Assembly (NCBI GenBank): GCA_037693485.1
Contig: CM075353.1
Span: forward strand, 104,924,501-104,988,500
From: Kitagawia praeruptora
Lineage: Eukaryota; Streptophyta; Magnoliopsida; Apiales; Apiaceae
Length of the DNA stretch: 64,000 nt
Direction: 5' to 3'
Part shown: positions 56,539 to 64,000 of the stretch, piece after piece
Layout: every line of letters starts with the position of its first letter
Position numbering within the stretch: position 1 is the first letter of the stretch
The notes under the pieces: generated by a model
The model's input: the letters and a program-made list of their open reading frames with translations, nothing else
The model's database searches: none
Told to the model about the DNA's origin: nothing
Translations under genes and position numbers: made by a program

Positions 56539-59118
56539 CACTACTAAAAAACTGTTAATAGACATCACCGTTTTTAACATCGATTACAATAAAACCGATG
56601 TTAAAAATCCATTTAACATCGCCCGTTTTAAAACCGATGTCTTTGAAACATTCAGACATCACTTGACATATCAACCGATGTCTAAATGTTATCTTAAAAA
56701 TTTTTAGACATCGCGTTATTTATGAACCGATGTCTAAATGTCTACTTAAAAAAAAACACGCGCGTTTCCCTCTTAATTATTCCCCCCCTTAGTTTTATTT
56801 CCCCCCTTTTTACTTTCATTTGCCCGGCTACTTCCAAATCTGTTCCCCCTTCACAAAATTTTTGTATTTCCCCCCTCCCCAATCTCAATTATTCCCCCTT
56901 AGTTTTATTTTTGTACTACATTTTCAGACAAATTTATTCATAATTAAAACTAAAAACAAAACAAAACAAAACCACTCCACCTCACTCTCTCTCTCTCGAC
57001 AGATGACCTAATTACCTCACATCTCTCTCTCGCGACTCTCACCTCTCTCCACTCTCACCTCTCTCCACTCTCACCTCTCTCTTTCACTTTCACCTCTCTC
57101 TCCACTCTCACTAGCTGTCTCTCCTCTCTGTCTCGACTCTCTCTCAGTTCGAAGCTTAGTTCGAAGAAGCTCCAAAGCTCAACCGATTTGTTTGAAGCTT
57201 GAAAGCTCGAATTGGTAAGCCTGAAAGCTGTAGTTGTATGTATGTTAATCATATCAATGCATGCATTTAGTTAAAAATCAATTGGGGTTGTTAAAAAACA
57301 AAACCCTAATTTTTAAAATTGGGGGTTTTTGTTTTTAATCATTTAGTATTTACCAATGCTCGATTATAAGCATTTTTATATGCATTTTATGTATTTTTTT
57401 TTGTTGTAAGCATTTTTATGTAATAATTGTTAACTGTTGGATGCATATCTTTTACATCTGTTGGATTATAAAGTGACAGAGCATGTATTAATGTGTTGTA
57501 GTCTAACTGAATTGTATGATGCTTTGTCTGTTTTCGTTTTATAGGCTTTTAATCAGTTACTTATTTAATTTTTCGAGAAATTTTGATTGTGTTTATGATA
57601 ATTTATTGTGTTAATTATGTGCCTCTTGTTTGTTTTGTGTACATTTGTATGTTAATTGGCAAATTAGACTCTATTCTGAACTTAAGTGTGTACGTATAAT
57701 GTGACAACAAATTGACATATAAATGCATGTGTGTATGTTGGTTATAGTTTATAGTTATAAGAAGATATTAGATAAGTTATAGGTCATACTGCATAGTATT
57801 TCATAACTAGTGGTTATTGAACAATTTAGTAACATATCAGGTGGGTTGAAATGGATAAGTCATGGATCAAAGCCGATAGGGATTCTTTAGAATATGAAGT
57901 TGGTGTCAAAAAATTCTTGATCTTTGCTGAGGAAAATGCAAAAAACCCTAAGAAAATTCCTTGCCCATGTGCACGCTGCTCTAATTTTAAAAAGTTTCCG
58001 GTAAAAATAATTAGAGGTCATCTATATGAAGCCGGTTTTAGTTTGGGCTATATTGAGTGGATTTGGCATGGAGAAGAGTCTTCTAGGAGTAATAAATCTT
58101 CTGTTGCTAGTAGTTCTTTTGTTTCGAAGTCAACACCTGCTTCGGAAACAGTGAATGTGTGTGAAGCAGCCTACAATAAGGGTGATTACGATGTTGATAC
58201 AGATGACTTTTAGAGGTTTGTTGCTGATGCAGAACAACCTCTGTTTGAGGGAAGTGAGTGAAATAAACTAGAGTCGGTCTTAAAATTACACAATTGGAAA
58301 TCTAGGTTTGGTATTAGTGATAGCGCATTCACTGATTTACTTCAAAATATTGGCTCCCTTCTTCCTAAAGATCATTTGTTGCCACCGAGTTCATATGAAG
58401 CGAAAAAAACCTTAGCTGATTTAGGACTTGATTATATCAAATTTCATGCGTGTCCGAATGATTGCGTGTTATACAGAGGTATAAATGAGCAGGCTTCAGA
58501 GTGTCCTAAATGTCGTCTGTCCCGTTGGAAGCTTGGGAAAGATGGTAAATATAGAGTTAACGTACCAGCTAAGGTAATGTGGTATTTTCCCATAATCCCC
58601 AGACTTAATAGACCTTGCACAACGTTCATTATTATAAAAACTATTATATTAGAAGTCTTAAACATCAGCTGAAAACGATGTCTGATGGACCTCAGACATC
58701 GGTTTTAAAATTAGGTAACCAATGCAATAGTTATCTTCAGCATCGTCTAAAACCGATGTCTATGAGAACTTTATACATCGGTTTTTTAAATATTAACCGA
58801 TGTTAATAAAGGCTTAGACATCAATATTTGGAAACAAACAGATGTCTATGTCGAATTATTCTATGTTTGCTACATGTTAAATAACAGCTAAGACCTCTAA
58901 TATAACAATTCAAAAGATAACCTCATGCAGTTAACCCAAGAAGATAGTTCATAAACATCAGAAATATGTTTAAAACTGATGTATTATACGCTAAAAGACA
59001 TCGGCCAGAAACCGATGTCTAAACGTTCAGACTTTAGACATCACCAACAAAGACATCGGTCAGAATTTTTCAAAGACATCGGCCAGAAATCGATGTCTAT
59101 TAGCGTTTTTTAGTAGTG
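56539..59118 (+). mobile_element. CACTA element with TNP2 remnant
   Basis: Left end CACTACTAAAAAACTGTTAA and right end (reverse complement) CACTACTAAAAAACGCTAAT are inverted. The 3-bp duplication CAA flanks it (56536-56538, 59119-59121). Subterminal zones hold many ACATCG and ACCGATGTCTA words in both orientations. Inside are a CT-rich promoter/leader-like stretch (56980-57130) and a broken transposase start. It is 2.58 kb, so most of an autonomous element is missing. Confidence 0.95.
57851..58672 (+). pseudogene. CACTA TNP2 transposase N-terminus, truncated
   Basis: One frame from ATG at 57851 is broken by TAG (58211-58213) and TGA (58259-58261). It starts M-D-K-S-W-I and contains I-P-C-P-C-A-R-C and YIEWIWHGEE, the transposase-associated zinc region at the start of plant CACTA transposases. 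Later it reads LGLDYIKFHACPNDC, C-P-K-C-R-L-S-R-W and YFPIIPRL, the usual TNP2 N-terminal block. After PRL the match stops abruptly at subterminal repeats, so the catalytic part has been deleted. The product would cut and move CACTA ends; this one cannot. Confidence 0.92.
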
Positions 59119-59129
59119 CAAGAATATTT

Positions 59130-59900
59130 CTTAAGTCACAGATATTGGAAAAGTGTTGCTCGGAATAATCTTTGAATAACTATTCAGAATAATATTCATT
59201 GGACGAATAATGAATATTCCAATTAATAATAATAGTATTTTATTGATGAAATAATCGTCAAATGGATATTTGAAATAATATTCATTGAATAAATAATGAA
59301 TATTCAGCTTAAGAATGATACTTATTGATGAAATAATTATAGGTTGAATATTTGAGACCATATTCATTGAATAAATAATGAATATTCGACTTAATAATAA
59401 TTGTCAAAGAAATGATTATCGAGTGAATATTTAAAATTATGTTCACTAATAGAATTGACTTTGAATGAACGTCGAAGATAATATTTATCGAATAACTGGA
59501 GTTCGAATCAATGCTCAACTAATATTTATAAAATAATAGAGATTGAATGAATATTCGAAATAATATTCATTTAAATAAATAAGGCTCGAATGAATATTCA
59601 AAATAATATTCATTAAATAAATAACTCGAATGAATATTCAAAATAATATTCATTAAATAAATAAACTCGAATGAATAATCAAAATAATATTTATCGAAGA
59701 AATAAGAATGAATATTCTCTAAGTAAATAACTTAGCTGAGAGTTTGAAATAATATTCGAATATTAAATCGACTTTAGATGAATATTAAAGATAATGTTCA
59801 TCGAATAAATAACTATCTGATGAATAACCCGAATAATATTAATCAAATATCTCAAAGGAATATCTCAATAATATTCGCCAGATAATACATGGAAAATATT
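59130..59900. repeat. Degenerate GAATATTC-rich repeat zone in the LTR
   Basis: GAATGAATATTC(A/G)AAATAATATTCATT(A/G)AATAAATAA-like units of 35-60 bp recur at least ten times with variation. The AATATT/GAATATTC cores are self-complementary. No coding frame is present. Confidence 0.8.
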
Positions 59901-60106
59901 TACTTAAATATTTTCCTTTGAAAATAATATCAATATATCAAGAAATAACGACTCCCGGTCTATAATCAGAGAATGAGATTCAACTACCCTTCGCTTAAGG
60001 GTTTTAGAAATTTCCGGCTTATAACTGAAATAATAACTATCTAGCTCATAAGCCAACAATAATTCAGGGAACAAGTATATCAATAAGACTTTGAAAGTAG
60101 GCATGC

Positions 60107-62382
60107 ATGCTATGGCATATGTATAACAGAAATCACATATGTATATTCACAACAACAGCCTTTAAAAAGGATTTGAAACTTGCCTGGAAATCGAGTGCGG
60201 GTAGGGGTAGTGGTAGCGTGTCCCGGGTCAGCGTGACGATCTATATAGCCAAGGCATTTGGGATTAATCACTTAACACTTTACAAGGTTAAATATTGACT
60301 TCACTTAAGTCGAAACACGCTTTCGAATTATCTCGTTATACACCTCTTAGTGTAACCCATTTATCACTGATGCGGTTCGACGTATGTTTGCTATTATAAC
60401 CTTTCATTGCACCCACACTTAATACATACTTAGGCCATGTAAGTCTTAAGATCGATTAATTACGGATCGAGATTGTACTACGAGTTTTATCGCCCGTTTT
60501 CTAAGTTATTAACCAAAGTCATAATCAAGCATGCTTCTAGGGGTTCGTTCGCGTTTAACCTTGATTCGAACATTTTTATAAAATTGGAAAACGATCGATT
60601 CGACATGTGGTTTTCTCCCACACCTTTATTTTTACCTCTAATATTTAATTATCATTATTCACCACTGCATTACTCGAGTTAAGGGGGTTTAAATACAGTT
60701 ACGAACTTTCGTTTACGGTTTCGAACCAGTTTTATTAAATCGGCCATATCTCCTAAACCGTATATCCGTTTCATACGAACTTTATATCAAAACGAAGCTT
60801 ATAACATAATCTAGATTATCATGGCAAAATCAGAGACTGGACAGTGTATATATACTACTGCTATGCACGGATTTCAAGGGTTAACGAATTTTCGGCATTA
60901 CGACGGCTATGTTTACACGTTTTCCAAAATTCAAACCATCCAATAATCATGGTTTACACCCCAAACATCATATACATGTTATTTATCCATGAACTAAGAC
61001 CAAGCAATGTCTTTCCGTTCATCTATACTAACTTAACATTTAACAAAGCCCATGCATAATCTTAAGATCATAAACATGCATTAAATCCATATAACTTATC
61101 TAAAATACCAAAACTTAAACTAAGAGCTAGGTTTTCAAGAGTGGTATACCTTCCTTGATGTATGAATGAACTTAGTAAACCTTGGTTAGTCCTTATCTAG
61201 CCTTAATATAGCTTGATCTATCCAAAGAAATCAAGAAAAGAAAAGTTAGTTCATAAGAACACTATTCATCAAGAACTTTGATCATGGTTTTGATCTAGTT
61301 AAGCATATTGAATGATGATGATCTCTTGGATTTACCTTCTACTTGATACTAGCTTTGATTTAAGCTCAAGATTGAAGTGAATGGATGGTTGGAAGTGGAG
61401 ATCTCCATTTTGAAAAGAGCAAAGCGAGAGCTCCTTGGAGCTTAGTGGTGGTGGTTTTGTTTTTATGTTTTGTCTTAATAATGCCACACACTTGCTATAT
61501 ATTGGATGCATCTCTCTTTAATGTGTTGTCAACCATCTATTGGTGCCACTTGTTGCCTTTCTACTTGTCCATGTGTTGGATCCTCATTAAACAAGTCCAT
61601 TTTTGCAAAAGTGCACTTATACCACCTAGCTTGTAGTTGACTTACAAACATGTCACTTAGGTTTCTCCTTTTTCCACCAATTGCACTTGTTTGTCTCTTG
61701 GTTAATTGTTCGTTTCTTTGTCCGATTATTACTCAATTTCCTTGCTTGTTCGGAGGAATAACTCATTCATTTCTAGTTAGGGTTTTACCGGAAACCGTCT
61801 TAATAATTATAATACCATTCTCCATCTTTCTTAATACTTCTCAAATTTAAATTTCTTAAATTCCTTTAATAATTCCTTAAGGCTTGCAGTGTCCAGGGAA
61901 ATCTCGGAGAAAATGAAAGTGATATTTTTCTGAATCCGATATCGTTTACATACACTTATCTTGCCCCTGGATCATGAATACGAACTCGAAAATCCGTTCT
62001 GAACACTTCTATATAGCGTTGTCCAATAATATACCCATATCCACCAAAATCACTATTCACACTTTATTATTTCTTTTATTCCTTATATTTAATAAAATGC
62101 CCTGGTCCTCTTTTACGGAACCACTGGACTAATAACATATATTGATTTGGATGACACAAGAATAATCTCTCTTGGAATAATATAACCTATATCCTTAGAA
62201 GATAGATTATTCTTATCTATGCTGTCAACCAAAAGCATTCTTCATGACATATAAATATTTGAATTCAAATCCATTCCATTCATTTAATAGACTTTCGTTA
62301 CATTGCAGTCATAACCACCATTCACTCCTTATATTATTACATAAGAAAAGTTTTTATTCTACCAAAAATCTGGGTTCTTACA
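60107..62382 (-). other. U3-side part of the chromovirus LTR
   Basis: No recognised gene. Short open frames on the plus strand (such as 61385-61636 and 61650-61850) lack domains and run against the element's orientation. The likely promoter on the minus strand is near 61500. Confidence 0.45.
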
Positions 62383-62398
62383 GTCTCCCCTCCTTAAA
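62383..62398 (-). promoter_or_regulatory. Polypurine tract of the chromovirus
   Basis: On the minus strand TTTTAAGGAGGGGAGAC directly precedes the LTR start TGTAAGAACC, in the position for plus-strand priming. Confidence 0.8.
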
Positions 62399-62415
62399 AG
62401 GATTCCGTCCCGGAA

Positions 62416-64000
62416 TCAGCTTGAAAACAAATGGGAGTACTTTTCCATCATTGCACTTTCTAGCTCCCAGGTTGATTCTTCTATGTTGCGGTTCTGCCAT
62501 AAAACTCTGACAAGCTTAATGACCTTGTTTCGGAGCACTTGATCTTTTCTGTCTATGATTTCCACCGGTTGCTCTACATAGGTCAAGTCTGGTTGCATGT
62601 CCACGTGCTCATATTCCACTATGTGCTTGGCATCTGGGTTATATTTCCTCAGCATTGAGACATGGAACACATTGTGCACTTGCTGCAGGTTCGGGGGTAA
62701 TGCCAGTTCATAAGCTAGCTCCCCAATACGTCTTAAGATCTCAAATGGTCCAATATATCTAGGGCTCAGCTTCCCTTTCTTTCCAAACCTCATTAATCCC
62801 TTCCAAGGAGATACCTTCAAGAACACTAGGTCTCCCACTTCATATTCTTTTCCTTTCCGGGCTAAGTCGGCATATTTCTTTTGTCGATCTTGGGCTGCTA
62901 CCAGCCGTCCTCTGATTAGATCCACTGCATTTTTTGTTTGTTGGACCATCTCAGGTCCGAGCATCTTTCGCTCTCCAACTTCATCCCAATATAGGGGAGA
63001 TCGACATTTTCTTCCATAGAGGGCCTCGTAAGGTGGCATTCCTATGCTTGAATGAAAGCTATTGTTGTAGGAGAACTCAATCAATGGCAAGTGATCATCC
63101 CAATTTCCTTTAAAGTCTATAGCACAGACTCTCAACATATCTTCTAGTGTCTGGATGGTCCTTTCACTTTGCCCGTTTGTCTGGGGATGGTAAGCTGTAC
63201 TCATGTTTAGCCTGGTTCCCACACATTCCTGAAAGCTCCTCCAAAACCTGGAGTTAAATCTGGGATCTCTGTCAGATACTATGGCGACTGGGACTCCATG
63301 TCGCGCCACTATCTCTTTAAGGTAGATATCTACTAGCCTATCGACCGTGTACCTTTCATTAATAGGAAGAAAGTGGGCTGACTTGGTTAGCCGGTCTATA
63401 ATTACCCATATGGCGTCATGATTTGTTTTGGTCCTTGGTAAACCTACTACGAAGTCCATAGCTATATGTTCCCATTTCCATTCGGGAATCTCCAAGGGAT
63501 GTAGAAGTCCACTAGGCCTCTGGTGCTCTGCTTTCACTTTCTGGCAGGTCAAGCACTTGCTTACCCACTCTACCACGTCCTTTTTCATGTTGGGCCACCA
63601 GTAGTACTCTTTCAAATCTCTATACATCTTGGTGCTACCGGGGTGCACTGAGTATCCTGAGTTGTGTGCCTCGTAAAGAATTTCTTCCTTGAGTTCCTGA
63701 TCATTTGGGACCCATATCCTCCACATGTATCTCATGATCCCTCCTTTATCTTTTTCACACTTGATTTCTTCCCCAGTCATTAACTCCTTAGTCGAGTTCT
63801 TTTCTGCTTCCATCATTTGCTATTGGCATAGCCTAATCTTTTCCAACAATGGAGGCTGGATTCGAATTTCCATCAACTTTTCTTGACCTTCTTCAGGTAT
63901 CTTAATCTCAATTTCCAGCTTCTCGAAGTCTTTTATCAATTCCTTCTTCGTAGTTATCATTTTGAGCTTCTCTTTCCTACTAAGGGCGTCAGCCACCACA
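62416..64000 (-). pseudogene. Chromovirus pol C-terminus: RNase H end, integrase, chromodomain region
   Basis: The minus-strand frame enters from beyond 64000 with VVADALSRKE, the usual end of Gypsy RNase H. It meets one in-frame TAG at 63820-63822, then runs open to 62416. The integrase zinc region H...H-P-G-S-T-K...C-L-T-C is complete, and the catalytic residues D (AMDFVVGLP), D (SDRDPRF) and E (QSERTIQ) are present. The C-terminal domain has the G-P-F-E-I-L-R-R-I-G block and VHNVFHVSMLRKY. The last ~60 residues resemble the chromodomain-like tail (VLWQNRNIEESTWELES), which can steer integration to chromatin. Apart from the stop it looks intact, so the copy may be fairly young. Confidence 0.92.

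Larger units (their letters stand above)
55092..62382 (-). repeat. 3' LTR of the chromovirus, about 4.7 kb without its CACTA insert
   Basis: The edges are TGTAACACCCCCAGATCC (left) and GGGTTCTTACA (right), inverse to each other for TGTAA(C/G)(A)(C/A)CC. The right edge abuts the polypurine tract. No coding frame is seen in it. On the minus strand a CAATATATAG motif near 61493-61500 is a possible TATA box. Removing the CACTA (56539-59118) leaves about 4.7 kb, long but known for this group. An undetected boundary inside cannot be excluded. Confidence 0.7.
55092..64000 (-). mobile_element. Chromovirus (Tekay/Del-like) Gypsy element, 3' part
   Basis: On the minus strand: end of RNase H, integrase and C-terminal ORF (64000-62416), polypurine tract, then a very long 3' LTR (62382-55092) interrupted by a CACTA. 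The integrase and C-terminal wording and the TGTAACACCC-type LTR edge fit the Tekay/Del group. The left flank TTCAA (55087-55091) is the candidate target site; the matching end is outside the window. Confidence 0.85.

Noticed and set aside
61385..61850. Plus-strand hydrophobic frames in the chromovirus LTR
   Set aside because: They run antisense to the element, lack domains, and the hydrophobicity follows from T-rich composition.

Overview
This is nuclear DNA of a flowering plant, almost certainly a eudicot. It is AT-rich, has one spliced gene with canonical GT-AG introns, and is otherwise packed with nested plant transposons (Copia, Gypsy, LINE, CACTA, hAT, Mutator-like, Stowaway, PIF/Harbinger-like and Helitron). 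No bacterial, phage or organellar feature is visible. I cannot fix the plant family from sequence alone.

Layout. 1-3973: minus-strand Gypsy element (5' LTR, primer site, gag-protease) whose reverse transcriptase is missing. 3974-16700: non-coding DNA densely seeded with small non-autonomous elements, several with exact target-site duplications (TSDs): two Stowaways, two hAT-like elements, two foldback Mutator-type MITEs with 10-bp TSDs, and a Helitron. 16830-18852: the only host gene, four exons, a 534-residue von Willebrand factor A-domain protein without the RING domain usual in its relatives. 19663-32515: a wrecked SIRE-like Copia element with an extra ORF after pol and a 1.1-kb 3' LTR. 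Its RT region is replaced by an inverted copy of its own gag/protease/integrase part, and its RNase H is split by a 5.4-kb CACTA element (22751-28184, TSD CAT). That CACTA carries exon-like pieces of a host gene, including three consecutive in-phase exons. 32516-36462: 5'-truncated, decayed L1-type LINE. 36463-40037: a transposon-like segment with subterminal repeats, then a ten-monomer tandem array of about 176 bp. 40127-55091: a long Tekay-like LTR split by nested Helitrons (41633-47778), a complete Copia element (48801-54139, TSD ACACG) and a PIF/Harbinger-like MITE. 55092-64000: a minus-strand chromovirus with a very long 3' LTR, itself split by a CACTA element with a TNP2 remnant (56539-59118, TSD CAA), then its integrase and chromodomain-region ORF running off the window.

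The window reads as a stack of insertion events whose relative order can be recovered from TSDs. The most interesting signals are: the gene-capturing CACTA; the Copia inverted duplication, which could form long double-stranded RNA if transcribed; one ~176-bp tandem repeat family present both inside that CACTA and as a free-standing array in the opposite orientation; a Helitron that landed four bases inside the 5' tip of another Helitron; and tRNA-like A/B boxes just inside the Helitron 5' ends. All calls are by eye; no alignments or database searches were run.
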